A stretch of DNA of 64,000 nucleotides from an uncultured Lachnospiraceae bacterium. GTDB taxonomy: Bacteria > Bacillota > Clostridia > Lachnospirales > Lachnospiraceae. Numbering within the stretch: position 1 is the stretch's first letter; the number at the start of each line of letters is the position of its first letter. The notes beneath the pieces were generated by a model. It was not told the DNA's origin. It saw nothing but the letters and a program-made list of their open reading frames with translations, and did not search any database. A program made the position numbers and the translations under genes. The stretch is taken from positions 98,962 to 162,961 of the forward strand of contig CAJTVQ010000002.1 of the NCBI GenBank assembly GCA_910579935.1, written 5' to 3'. This document shows positions 25,643 through 34,551 of the stretch, in pieces.

Positions 25643-26530
25643 ATGGCAGAGAATAAGGATTATATTGTGCGGGCGACGGCGGCGGGGGCGCAGATTCGGG
25701 CTTTTGCGGCGTCTGCCAGGGGGATGGCGGAAGAGGCGCGGCGGATACATGATATGAGCCCGGTTGTAACGGCGGCGCTGGGACGGCTCCTGACGGGAGG
25801 GGCGATGATGGGGGCTATGCTGAAAGGGGAAAATGATTTGTTGACTCTTCAGGTCAAGGGGGACGGGCCTGTGAGGGGGCTGACGGTGACGGCGGATTCG
25901 AATGGGAATGTGAAGGGGTATGCGGGGGAACCGCAGGTAATCCTGCCGGCCAATGATAAGGGGAAGCTGGATGTGGGCGGCGCTGTCGGGAATGGTATTT
26001 TGAGTGTGATCAAGGATATGGGGTTAAAGGAGCCATATATTGGGCAGACTGTACTTCAGACGGGTGAGATTGCGGAGGATCTGACGTATTATTTTGCGGC
26101 GTCGGAACAGGTGCCTTCTTCGGTAGGGCTTGGGGTTCTGATGGACAGGGATAATACGGTGAGACGGGCCGGAGGGTTTATCATACAGTTGATGCCTTTT
26201 GCGGAGGAAGCGGTAATTGCTGCGCTTGAGAAAAATCTGGCGGCGTTTTCTTCGGTGACGGCGGTCTTGGATGAGGGCAGTACGCCGGAACAGATGTTGG
26301 GGATGTTATTGACCGGATTGGACATGGAAATCACGGATACCATGGAAACTAGGTATTACTGCGGCTGTTCGAAAGAACGGGTGGAGCGTGCGCTTGTCAG
26401 CATCGGTAAGGCGGATATCCGGGAGATGATAGCGGATGGGAAGGAAATAGAGGTCGGATGTCAGTTTTGTGACAGGAAGTATGTATTTTCCGTGGAGGAT
26501 TTGAAGGGAATGCTGGAACGCGCCAGATAG
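25643..26530 (+). CDS. hslO: Hsp33 redox-regulated chaperonin
   Basis: A 295-residue cytoplasmic holdase chaperone activated by oxidative unfolding. The N-terminal domain is typical (IVRATAAGAQIRAFAASARG; SPVVTAALGRLLTGGAMMGA). The C-terminal zinc switch has the four cysteines as CGC (about 239 and 241) and CQFC (about 273 and 276). The length matches the family (290-295). The G-rich leader just upstream is the unusual element. Confidence 0.93.
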   Translation: MAENKDYIVRATAAGAQIRAFAASARGMAEEARRIHDMSPVVTAALGRLLTGGAMMGAMLKGENDLLTLQVKGDGPVRGLTVTADSNGNVKGYAGEPQVILPANDKGKLDVGGAVGNGILSVIKDMGLKEPYIGQTVLQTGEIAEDLTYYFAASEQVPSSVGLGVLMDRDNTVRRAGGFIIQLMPFAEEAVIAALEKNLAAFSSVTAVLDEGSTPEQMLGMLLTGLDMEITDTMETRYYCGCSKERVERALVSIGKADIREMIADGKEIEVGCQFCDRKYVFSVEDLKGMLERAR

Positions 26531-26621
26531 CGGCTGGTTTGTGTGGACGGAAGCCGGCAGGTTTCTGTATATATAAATGATGAATGAATGGGAATAAACC
26601 AGCGTAGAAATGAGGTAGGAT

Positions 26622-28547
26622 ATGGAACATGGATTCATAAAGGTTGCGGCGGTGACTCCGAAGATACGGGTGGCAGATACCGTTTATAATGCGGGGCAGA
26701 TTTGCAGGAGTATGGACGGGGCTGTAGAGGGCGGGGCAAAGATCATCGTATTTCCCGAACTTTGCATAACCGGTTATACCTGTAACGATCTGTTTTTGCA
26801 GGCACTGCTTCTGGAGAAGGCGAAGGAAGCGCTTTTTCAGGTGGCAGGGCATACGAAGGGAAAGGATGCGCTTGTGTTTGTGGGCCTTCCGGCGGTGAGG
26901 GACAATAAGCTGTATAATGGGGCAGCGGCATTGTATGACGGGAGAATTCTGGGACTGGTGCCGAAAGCCAATATTCCCTCTTATGCGGAATTTTATGAGG
27001 GCAGGCATTTTACGCCGGGGAACGGGGAACCGGTGGAATATGTGCTGCGCAGCGGGAAAGAGGAAGCGCGGATTCCTTTTGGGACAAAACTGTTATTTGA
27101 TGTGGAAGCCATAGAGGGGCTGAAGGTCGGATGTGAAATATGCGAAGATATATGGGTGCCGGATTCGCCGGGAACGGCCCATGCACTTGCGGGGGCGACG
27201 CTTTTGGTAAACCTTTCCGCTTCTAACGAGACGGTGGGGAAGGATGAATACAGGGAAATGCTGGTGAAGTCCGCCAGCGCGCGGACCATAACGGGGTATG
27301 TGTATGCCAGTGCCGGAGAAGGGGAGTCTTCACAGGATCTAGTATTCGGAGGGCATAATATCATTGCGGAGAACGGTACGGTGCTGATGCAGGCGAAGCG
27401 GTTCCGAAACGGGACGATTTATGGAGATGTGGATGTCCGCAGGCTGCTGCATGAAAGAAGGCGGATGTCCACGTACCGGACGGAACATGCAAAAGGGTAT
27501 CAGGTGGTGTCGGTACCGATGAAGCAAACGCAGACGGCGCTTTCCCGTACGTTCGGCTGTATGCCCTTTGTGCCTGCGGATAAGACGGTACGGGAGAAGC
27601 GGTGTGACGAGATTCTCTCGATCCAGTCTTATGGTCTGAAAAAGCGGTATGAGCATACGGGGAGCAAAAAGGCGGTGGTGGGGATTTCCGGGGGACTGGA
27701 TTCCACGCTGGCTCTTTTGGTTACGGTACGGGCGTTTGACATGCTGGAGCTGGACCGGAAAAATATTCTGTCCGTGACGATGCCCTGCTTCGGGACAACG
27801 GACCGGACTTATGACAATGCCTGTAAACTGGCACAGGTGCTGGGGACAGAGTTACGGGAAGTCGATATTAAGGAATCGGTATCCCTGCATTTTGAAGATA
27901 TCGGCCAGGATATGGAGAAGCATGACGTGACTTATGAGAACGGCCAGGCGAGGGAACGGACGCAGGTACTGATGGATATTGCAAACAAGGAAAATGCACT
28001 GGTGATTGGTACAGGGGATATGTCGGAACTTGCCCTTGGGTGGGCGACCTATAACGGGGATCATATGTCCATGTACGGTGTCAATGCCGGGGTGCCGAAA
28101 ACGCTGGTAAGACATTTGGTGCAGTATTATGCGGATACCTGCGGCAACGGGGAATTGGAACGGGTATTGCTGGATGTGCTGGATACGCCGGTCAGTCCGG
28201 AACTGCTGCCGCCGGTGGATGGTGTGATTTCTCAAAAAACGGAAGATTTGGTGGGGCCGTATGAACTCCATGACTTTTTTCTCTATTATATGCTGCGGTG
28301 CGGTTTTGAACCGGGGAAAATATACCGTATTGCCTGTCTTTCCTTTGCGGGGCAGTATGAGGAGACGGTAATTTTAAAGTGGCTGAAGACTTTTTACCGC
28401 CGTTTCTTTGCCCAGCAGTTTAAGCGTTCGTGTCTGCCGGACGGCCCGAAAGTGGGAAGTGTGGCGGTATCGCCGAGAGGGGATCTGCGGATGCCTTCGG
28501 ATGCCTGCGGCAGGATATGGATGGAGGAACTGGAACGGCTGGAGTGA
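26622..28547 (+). CDS. nadE: glutamine-dependent NAD+ synthetase
   Basis: A 641-residue two-domain enzyme that amidates deamido-NAD to NAD with ATP and glutamine. The N-terminal nitrilase-fold glutaminase has Glu in FPELCITGY, Lys in VPKANIPSY and Cys in VGCEICEDIW. The C-terminal synthetase has the PP-loop VVGISGGLDSTLALL near residue 350 and IGTGDMSELALGW. The length is as expected for the fused form. Confidence 0.94.
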   Translation: MEHGFIKVAAVTPKIRVADTVYNAGQICRSMDGAVEGGAKIIVFPELCITGYTCNDLFLQALLLEKAKEALFQVAGHTKGKDALVFVGLPAVRDNKLYNGAAALYDGRILGLVPKANIPSYAEFYEGRHFTPGNGEPVEYVLRSGKEEARIPFGTKLLFDVEAIEGLKVGCEICEDIWVPDSPGTAHALAGATLLVNLSASNETVGKDEYREMLVKSASARTITGYVYASAGEGESSQDLVFGGHNIIAENGTVLMQAKRFRNGTIYGDVDVRRLLHERRRMSTYRTEHAKGYQVVSVPMKQTQTALSRTFGCMPFVPADKTVREKRCDEILSIQSYGLKKRYEHTGSKKAVVGISGGLDSTLALLVTVRAFDMLELDRKNILSVTMPCFGTTDRTYDNACKLAQVLGTELREVDIKESVSLHFEDIGQDMEKHDVTYENGQARERTQVLMDIANKENALVIGTGDMSELALGWATYNGDHMSMYGVNAGVPKTLVRHLVQYYADTCGNGELERVLLDVLDTPVSPELLPPVDGVISQKTEDLVGPYELHDFFLYYMLRCGFEPGKIYRIACLSFAGQYEETVILKWLKTFYRRFFAQQFKRSCLPDGPKVGSVAVSPRGDLRMPSDACGRIWMEELERLE

Positions 28548-28642
28548 AAATGGCCGGAATCCGGATAACGGCAGCCAAAACGGAGGAGTCCCCGGGAATG
28601 CAGGACGGATTACTTGCATTCCTAAGAACTCCTTTGTTTATG

Positions 28643-28854
28643 TTAATAGTACTTTGCAATTTGTTTTTCTATTTTTTCTGCGGATATGGTAAAGTTCTGC
28701 TCCAGTTTTTTCTGTGTGTCGGCTTTGGAAAGGGGAATGTATCTAAATAGTAGCTGAACGTCCTCAGGCATATACAGGGTCAGAAGGGGAAGAACGGCTG
28801 TTGTATGCGCCCGCCCCTGTACATCGGGCAGGGAGAAAAATCTCCCTGCCCGAT
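28643..28854 (-). pseudogene. 3' remnant of an unrecognised gene
   Basis: In the 320-bp gap between nadE and the minus-strand chemoreceptor, one minus-strand frame is open for about 70 codons and ends with TAA (28643-28645). It has no start and no ribosome binding site. The peptide looks coding: LPDVQGRAHTTAVLPLLTLY, then MPEDVQLLFRYIPLSKADTQ, then an amphipathic lysine-rich helix. Its upstream limit falls inside the hairpin at 28823-28854. I do not recognise the parent family. Nothing else is evident in this gap. Confidence 0.4.
28823..28854. terminator. 14-bp perfect hairpin after the chemoreceptor
   Basis: ATCGGGCAGGGAGA (28823-28836) and TCTCCCTGCCCGAT (28841-28854) are perfectly complementary around an AAAA loop, 13 bp beyond the stop codon of the minus-strand chemoreceptor gene. 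No U-tract follows on either strand, so it may terminate weakly or protect a 3' end. Confidence 0.5.
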
Positions 28855-28867
28855 AAAATGTATATGA

Positions 28868-30568
28868 TTAAACCAAAAAGGACTGCAGGTTTTCATCCAG
28901 ACGGTTGGCAAGCCGTGATAAGTCGATGGTAAGGGTCTCCAGATTTTCGATTTCCCGCATCATCTGTTCCGTAACATCTGCCGCATTCCTGGAAAGGGCG
29001 GCATTGTCCGCAGCCGATTCCGATAAATCGGAAATAATCTGGGACATGTTGTCTTTGGCCTGGTTCATGCTGGAGACATTATCCTGCATATCGGATTCTG
29101 TTTCCGTGATTCGGATGATGTCATGGTTCATTTCATCAAAAATCTGTTTGGTTTTTTCCACATTATCTTCCTGATGCTGCAAAGCGCTTTCAATGGTGTC
29201 CATGACTTTTACGATGCCGTCCGTTTTTTCCACCAGTGAACGGATGTTGTCTCCGATTTTGGAAGCGGAATTGTTGGATTCTTCCGCCAGTTTCTGGATT
29301 TCTAAGGCAACGACGGCGAAGCCTTTGCCTGCGGCGCCTGCCCTTGCCGCTTCAATGCTGGCGTTCAGGGCAAGGAGATTGGTTTCTTCCGCAATGTTGG
29401 TGATGTAATCCGTTACGCTTTTGATCTGCTGGACCGATTCGCTGGTGACCGCAACCTGAAGGCTGATTTCTTTTACTGCTTCCCTGGAGGCTTTGCTGCT
29501 GTCGGAAAGTTCGTTCAGAATATTTCTGCTGTTTTGGGACAGCCCTGCAATATTGTCGGAAAGCAGGTTGACATCCTCCAGCTGCCTCAGAATCTGGTCG
29601 ATGGCGCTGCGGGTGGTTTCCACATCAGAGGCAGCGTTTTGGGTGTCGGTCTTCTGGCTGTTGGCTTTTTCATGAATCTGTCCGACGCTGTTGTTCATTT
29701 CCCTTGCGGCGAGGACATTTTGTTTTAACAGGCCGCTTAGTTTTTCTGCGGCTTCCGTCAGTTGTAACATGCCGGCCTGAATGTCGTTTAACAGATTCCC
29801 GATTTTATTGCGCAGCTTTTCCGTGCCGGAAGCCAGTTCCCCGAATTCGTCTTTCCATTTGATCTCCGTCAGTCTGTCATCGGAAAGGTTTCCTTCCGAA
29901 ACTTTCAGGAGTACCCGCCGTACATCGTGGAGTATTTTGGTCAGTCCCCCTATGTACCAGATGATAAATGCCACCACCAGGGCAAGGACTGCCGCCGATA
30001 CAAGCGTACTGGTCAGGATGTAGCGTTCCATCATGCGGTCCAGTTCGTCTGTCGGAGTGGAGGCCATCAGCGCGCCCACAACGGTTCCGGCGCTGGGCTG
30101 GACGATGGGAATGATATAAGCATGGCACATCCTGCCGTCTATTTCAATGTTGCGGTACCAGAGCTGTGCTCCCTGCTGTAAGGTATATTGGCGGATATTT
30201 TCACCTGCGGTCATGCCGATCCAGCGCAGGCCATCCTCGTTACAGACGGAGGTCATGACGGCGGTATCCTGATAGAAAAAAGTAATGTCAATGCCGGTCT
30301 GTTCTTTTAGATCGTCCACGACCGAAGTTTCCTGCGAAACATTAAAATTCATTCCCCGCCATACGTTTCCGTCGGATTTTAAATCATAGTCCCCGTATCC
30401 CTGGCTGGTGTAGAGGCTCATTGCGGCGAGTGCGCCTGATTTCAGGCTGCTTTTTGTCTGGGTGTACATGCCCGAACGGAACTGGACCAGTCCTATGATA
30501 AGGGAGAGTACGGTCAGCAGCAAAAGGGGGACACAGCACAGAGTAAGCATTTTCTGCTTGAATTTCAT
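28868..30568 (-). CDS. methyl-accepting chemotaxis protein with single Cache domain
   Basis: A 566-residue chemoreceptor: TM1 (about 9-30), a single-Cache periplasmic domain (about 35-175, including DITFFYQDTAVMTSV), TM2 (about 185-207), HAMP, and a signalling domain with ETNLLALNASIEAARAGAAG near residue 395. GGGAGGG precedes the ATG. The gene starts 16 bp after a sugar-binding lipoprotein gene in the same direction, the same pairing as at 126-3707, so the lipoprotein is likely its ligand carrier. Confidence 0.9.
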   Translation of the reverse strand: MKFKQKMLTLCCVPLLLLTVLSLIIGLVQFRSGMYTQTKSSLKSGALAAMSLYTSQGYGDYDLKSDGNVWRGMNFNVSQETSVVDDLKEQTGIDITFFYQDTAVMTSVCNEDGLRWIGMTAGENIRQYTLQQGAQLWYRNIEIDGRMCHAYIIPIVQPSAGTVVGALMASTPTDELDRMMERYILTSTLVSAAVLALVVAFIIWYIGGLTKILHDVRRVLLKVSEGNLSDDRLTEIKWKDEFGELASGTEKLRNKIGNLLNDIQAGMLQLTEAAEKLSGLLKQNVLAAREMNNSVGQIHEKANSQKTDTQNAASDVETTRSAIDQILRQLEDVNLLSDNIAGLSQNSRNILNELSDSSKASREAVKEISLQVAVTSESVQQIKSVTDYITNIAEETNLLALNASIEAARAGAAGKGFAVVALEIQKLAEESNNSASKIGDNIRSLVEKTDGIVKVMDTIESALQHQEDNVEKTKQIFDEMNHDIIRITETESDMQDNVSSMNQAKDNMSQIISDLSESAADNAALSRNAADVTEQMMREIENLETLTIDLSRLANRLDENLQSFLV

Positions 30569-30583
30569 ATTGAACCCTCCCCC

Positions 30584-31630
30584 TTACATTGAATCTTTTG
30601 TAATGACTGTGACTCCGGTATCCGTCTTGGTATTGGTATCCGTATAGGCGCCTTCCAGAGACTGGATGGCAATGGTCATTCCGTCATGCCCCATGACGCC
30701 CGGATTCTGCTGCATGGTGGCGTGGATGACGCCTTCCGATACCAGTGCCAGTACGGCGTCCGATGTGTCAAAGCCTACGATAACGGTTTCAGCCCCGGCC
30801 TCTTTTGCCGCTTCTCCCACGCCTACGGTAGTTCCCTCGTTGCTTCCGAAGAATCCTACATAATCCCGGCCCAATCCGTCCGCTACCGCATTTTTCACAT
30901 TGGCAACGTCATCCTGCATATAGACGGTGTCCGCCAGTGTAAAATCCGTACCTTCAAAAGCTTCCCGGAATCCGGTTTCCCTGGCCACGCAGGAAGCGGT
31001 ATCCGCGGTAACGCCCATGATGCCGATGGTGCCCGAAGTGATGCCTTTTTCCTGTAATGCCGTTTTCATCGTTTCTCCTGCCGTCCGTCCGGCGGCCACG
31101 TTGTCGGTGGAAAGCGACGTTACGCAGTCGTAGCTGGCCGCACTGTCTACATAGACGATCTTGCATCCCGCTTCGTCCGCTTTCTGCAGGCTTTTGTTCA
31201 CGCCGTCCGCGCTGTTGGCAGCGATCAGGATAGCGTCGGCACCGTCTGCCACGGCAGCGTCTACACATGCGCTTTGCAGTGCATCGTCATGGGCGTCGGG
31301 GCCTGTCCACTTATAAGTGATGTTGCCAAGCTCGCTGACTGCCTGCAGACAGCCGTCGTCAATGGATTTCCAATAACTGTCCGTTAAGTCCATGGTGATC
31401 AGATAGACGGTGTAGCTGCTGCCCGAGGCGGCAGAAGCGTCCGTACTCTGTCCGCTGTTTTCAGCGGATGCATTTTGTTCCGCGGTCTGTGCCGCTGTCT
31501 GCGCTGCGGGCGCTGCGGCTGACTGCATGGGCTGGTCCGGCATGATGATTTCGGGCGTGGTTGCCGCCCCGCATCCTGCCAGTGAAAGCCCCAATAATAC
31601 ACTGCATAGTAAAGCTGTTTTTTTCCCCAT
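30584..31630 (-). CDS. sugar-type periplasmic binding lipoprotein paired with a chemoreceptor
   Basis: A 348-residue lipoprotein (lipobox SLAGCG), then an Ala/Gln/Ser-rich linker (about 25-70), then an RbsB/LacI-like binding domain (YTVYLITMDLTDSYWKSIDD; DAILIAANSADGVNKSLQKA; the hinge segment VIVGFDTSDAVL). GGGAGG lies 8 nt before the ATG. No transporter genes accompany it; the next gene, 16 bp away, is a chemoreceptor. It probably acts in sugar taxis, not uptake, unless a permease is encoded elsewhere. Confidence 0.87.
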   Translation of the reverse strand: MGKKTALLCSVLLGLSLAGCGAATTPEIIMPDQPMQSAAAPAAQTAAQTAEQNASAENSGQSTDASAASGSSYTVYLITMDLTDSYWKSIDDGCLQAVSELGNITYKWTGPDAHDDALQSACVDAAVADGADAILIAANSADGVNKSLQKADEAGCKIVYVDSAASYDCVTSLSTDNVAAGRTAGETMKTALQEKGITSGTIGIMGVTADTASCVARETGFREAFEGTDFTLADTVYMQDDVANVKNAVADGLGRDYVGFFGSNEGTTVGVGEAAKEAGAETVIVGFDTSDAVLALVSEGVIHATMQQNPGVMGHDGMTIAIQSLEGAYTDTNTKTDTGVTVITKDSM

Positions 31631-31667
31631 TGTTTTACCTCCCTGTTTATTGATTCTTTGTGTGTAT

Positions 31668-31722
31668 ATTATAAGGTAAAATCAGGTAAAATTCAATAGA
31701 TTTAGTTAAAAATAGTTAAAAA
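31668..31722 (-). promoter_or_regulatory. sigma-A promoter with 10-bp phased repeats
   Basis: On the minus strand TTGAAT (31696-31691), a 17-bp spacer and TATAAT (31673-31668) precede the binding-protein/chemoreceptor operon. On the plus strand AGGTAAAA occurs at 31674 and 31684, and AGTTAAAA at 31704 and 31714, all in register with a 10-bp step. The last two are an exact 10-bp tandem (TAGTTAAAAA twice, 31703-31722). This could be a multi-site operator or phased A-tract bent DNA. Confidence 0.6.
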
Positions 31723-32207
31723 AATTAATTTAAAATTTATTTTTAAATTATATTTTAAAGTTAAATTAATTTGCGCATGTATTTCTGCATATGCAGCTAT
31801 TTAAATCAACTTTCCGTTTTCGGCTGCCGTAATACTGCTGTGGTCTGCCCTTGAGGCTGGCTCAGAGTGCGTTTGAAAATCTGTCCAAAAAAGTAATTTT
31901 TACAACATTTTTTTGCCGCTCTATATGGAGCATACGGCAGCAACCCTTTCAGAAAGCAAAGAAAACGGGCTGATTATGGGATACCGGAATTATTTTGGAA
32001 TTTGACAGGCGGCATATACAAAATGGTTTATTTCCGCGGGCAGTAAACAGGGCGGTTTCGTCTGTGCAGATGCTGGGCGGATACTGCCGGGAGGCATTTA
32101 CATGGGAGAAATACGGTCCGGACTGCGCGGAAGGAAAAGCGGACAGGAAGCGGGCTCCGAAGCGGGAACCTGCTTCCTGTTATGAAACGGAACGGACAGG
32201 ATGCATG
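31723..32207. other. intergenic region without a convincing gene
   Basis: A long stretch, very AT-rich to about 31770 and ordinary after that. An open plus-strand frame from 31995 is antisense to the next gene for much of its length and has no ribosome binding site, so I do not call it. I see no structured RNA that I can name. Confidence 0.4.
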
Positions 32208-32678
32208 TCATTTCTGGGAACCGGCGGTAGTTTTTGCTGCCGCCTCGGCTTTTTGCAGGGAGGTTTTGATGGCGTCCAAAAGAACCATGGAGGTATATTT
32301 GTTATCATCCGCATAGGTAATCCCGTCCAGCGACTGGTTTTCGCATATCTGGATGACAAGGTCTTCAAAGGCCGGCTCGATCAGCGGGTACATGGCAGTT
32401 ACCGCTTCATCCAGATTGACAATACGGATATCATTGATATTGGATTCATCTACGGTAACTTCAATATCCACCACGTTGTCGTTTAAAACGAGAGAAGTCG
32501 TATAGACGCCGGGCATATAGGAGTTGGACGGCTGTTGGAGCGTGGTATCCTTATCTTTATTTCTGGGAAGGAACATAATGATCAGGAGGATGATGAACAG
32601 AATCCCCAGAATGGCAAAAATGCCCGTATATATTAATTCTTTTAAATGAAGTACAACGATTTTTGTTTTGGAACTCAT
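32208..32678 (-). CDS. single-pass membrane protein with FMN-bind-like domain
   Basis: A 156-residue protein: a short cytoplasmic start, one TM helix (about 13-36, ELIYTGIFAILGILFIILLI), and an extracellular domain. The domain pattern (PGVYTTSLVLNDNVVDIEVT, DESNINDIRIVNLDEA, YADDNKYTSMVLLDAI) resembles the FMN-binding domain that is usually flavinylated at SGAT. Here that site reads DDNKYT, so covalent flavin attachment is doubtful. No partner genes are present. I am moderately sure of the fold and not of the function. Confidence 0.55.
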   Translation of the reverse strand: MSSKTKIVVLHLKELIYTGIFAILGILFIILLIIMFLPRNKDKDTTLQQPSNSYMPGVYTTSLVLNDNVVDIEVTVDESNINDIRIVNLDEAVTAMYPLIEPAFEDLVIQICENQSLDGITYADDNKYTSMVLLDAIKTSLQKAEAAAKTTAGSQK

Positions 32679-32733
32679 AATTATATTCCCGCCTGTTTTC
32701 TTTTTACTATCTTATTAACGGAGGAATGGTTTT

Positions 32734-32994
32734 ATGACAAGATTGTTGGGGCGGTTATGGTTCCGAAACAGAATCCATGTATTGTTTCAGGAGGCTGTCC
32801 AGTCCGGTCAATTGTGGATTGGAGTATCCCTGTTCCAGTACTTTGCACAACTGGAAACCGATCAGAACGCCTGCCTGTAAGTTTATGGAAAGCGGATTTG
32901 TGAAGTGGCAAAGCAGTATGGGCCGGAATATGAATGCGAGGCAATATACCGCCGGCTGAAGGAAGAGGAAGAATTGAGTCTTGACAAACCTTAA
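32734..32994 (+). pseudogene. small gene interrupted by an in-frame TAA
   Basis: GGAGGA at 32720-32725 precedes ATG 32734. The first part reads MTRLLGRLWFRNRIHVLFQE and continues to a TAA at 32878-32880. The same frame then runs on (VYGKRICEVAKQYGPEYECE, then a charged helix) to a second TAA at 32992-32994. Reading through would give an 86-residue protein. A nonsense mutation is the simplest view; two separate micro-ORFs are possible. Family not recognised. Confidence 0.4.
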
Positions 32995-33010
32995 GGAGAG
33001 TTGTTATGAT
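32981..33010 (+). promoter_or_regulatory. promoter for glnA leader
   Basis: TTGACA (32981-32986), 18-bp spacer, TATGAT (33005-33010). Transcription should begin near 33017, just before a strong hairpin, leaving a leader of about 175 nt before glnA. Confidence 0.6.
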
Positions 33011-33020
33011 AATACCGAAC

Positions 33021-33051
33021 AAGGGCGTTCTTACAGGAAAAGAGCGCCCTT
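33021..33051 (+). promoter_or_regulatory. leader hairpin, candidate ANTAR target or attenuator
   Basis: AAGGGCGTTCTT (33021-33032) pairs over 12 bp (one G-U) with AAGAGCGCCCTT (33040-33051) around the loop ACAGGAA. ANTAR antiterminators bind hairpins with six-base loops carrying A at position 1 and G at position 4. This loop begins A-C-A-G-G-A but is one base too long unless an A bulges. I could not find the second hairpin such sites normally need. It could instead be the terminator of the upstream small gene. Confidence 0.45.
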
Positions 33052-33192
33052 ATTGTATGTAATTCACTGTTTGGACAGAATGCGGAAAAAAAGCAGGAGA
33101 ACGGGAATAATGTAATAATGCAGAGAATAAAAGCCGAAGGAGTTGTGTCCGGGGGCATAAATTTTTACGTAGGGAAAGGAGCATGGTGAAAG

Positions 33193-34527
33193 ATGAAAAA
33201 AAATTATGAGAAGGATGATATTATCAGATTGGCGGAAGCGGAAGATGTGGAATTCATCCGACTGCAGTTTACCGATATGTTCGGGAACCTGAAGAACGTG
33301 GCGATTACGGCGAGCCAGCTGGAAAAGGCGCTGGATAATAAATGTATGTTCGACGGATCTTCCATTGAGGGATTTGTGCGTATTGAGGAATCGGATATGT
33401 ATCTGTATCCGGACCTTGGTACGTGGCAGATTTTTCCGTGGCGGCCTCAGCAGGGCAAAGTGGCCAGGCTGATTTGTGATGTGTACCGTCCCAATGGGGA
33501 ACCTTTTGACGGCGACCCGCGCTATATCCTGAAACGGGCAATTCAGGAAGCGGAGAAGATGGGGTATACATTTGAAGTGGGACCGGAGTGTGAGTTTTTC
33601 CTGTTCCATACGGATGAAAATGCACTTCCTACTACCATTACCCATGAGCAGGCCGGATATTTTGATCTGGGACCGGTGGATTTCGGGGAAAATGCCAGAA
33701 GGGATATGGTGCTGACACTGGAGGATATGGGATTTGTAATCGAAGCCTCCCACCATGAAGTGGCTCCGGCACAGCATGAAATTGATTTTCAGTATGATGA
33801 GGCGCTGGTAACGGCAGACAACATCATGACCTTTAAACTGGCGGTGAAAACCATTGCCAAACGCCACGGGCTGCATGCGACGTTCATGCCGAAACCGAAA
33901 TTTGGTGTAAATGGTTCCGGTATGCATATCAATATGTCTTTGGCCCAAGACGGGAAAAACCTGTTTGCGGATGCGTCGGATAAGCAGGGACTCAGTCAGG
34001 AAGCTTACTATTTCATCGGCGGCATTATGAAACATATGAAAGGGATGACGGCGATTACCAATCCGCTGGTGAATTCTTATAAGAGACTGGTACCGGGTTA
34101 TGAAGCGCCGGTTTATATTGCCTGGAGCGCCACGAACAGAAGTCCTCTTATCCGCATCCCGGCGGCGGGCGGGGAAGGGACCCGTGTGGAATTGAGATGT
34201 CCCGATCCCTCGGCTAATCCTTATCTCGCGCTGGCGGTGTGCCTGCAGGCAGGACTGGACGGCATTCGTAATAAAATGATGCCTCCGGCCAGTGTGGACC
34301 GCAATATTTTTGCCATGACAAAGGAAGAACAGAAGGCTTTGGATATCGATGAGATTCCGGGAACTTTGATAGAAGCGGTAGGAGAATTGGAAAAGGATGA
34401 TTTCATCCGCTCTGTCCTTGGAGAGCATGTCAGTGTAAAATATATAGAGGCGAAAAAGAGGGAATGGGAAGAGTACCGCTCGCAGGTGACGGATTGGGAA
34501 ATACAGGCATACCTGAACAAATTTTAA
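33193..34527 (+). CDS. glnA: glutamine synthetase type I
   Basis: A 444-residue enzyme that makes glutamine from glutamate, ammonia and ATP. Seen are FTDMFGNLKNVAI, DGSSIEGFVRIEESDMYLYP, the metal and ATP region GPECEFFLF, HHEVAPAQHEIDF, NGSGMHINMSL and the Arg-containing GGEGTRVELRCPDPSANPY. The length fits the Gram-positive GSI-alpha class. GGAAAGGAG precedes the start. The ANTAR gene 24 bp downstream and the hairpin leader suggest nitrogen control by transcription antitermination. Confidence 0.96.
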   Translation: MKKNYEKDDIIRLAEAEDVEFIRLQFTDMFGNLKNVAITASQLEKALDNKCMFDGSSIEGFVRIEESDMYLYPDLGTWQIFPWRPQQGKVARLICDVYRPNGEPFDGDPRYILKRAIQEAEKMGYTFEVGPECEFFLFHTDENALPTTITHEQAGYFDLGPVDFGENARRDMVLTLEDMGFVIEASHHEVAPAQHEIDFQYDEALVTADNIMTFKLAVKTIAKRHGLHATFMPKPKFGVNGSGMHINMSLAQDGKNLFADASDKQGLSQEAYYFIGGIMKHMKGMTAITNPLVNSYKRLVPGYEAPVYIAWSATNRSPLIRIPAAGGEGTRVELRCPDPSANPYLALAVCLQAGLDGIRNKMMPPASVDRNIFAMTKEEQKALDIDEIPGTLIEAVGELEKDDFIRSVLGEHVSVKYIEAKKREWEEYRSQVTDWEIQAYLNKF

Positions 34528-34551
34528 CACGGCTTTCGGGGAGGTGGGTAT

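Noticed and set aside
25563..25757. Short plus-strand frame before and into hslO
   Set aside because: Translation of the G-rich leader gives a Gly/Trp-rich peptide and the frame overlaps the true hslO start.
31995..32486. 163-codon plus-strand open frame
   Set aside because: It has no ribosome binding site and its second half is antisense to the minus-strand FMN-bind-like gene, whose codon pattern and TM helix are convincing.
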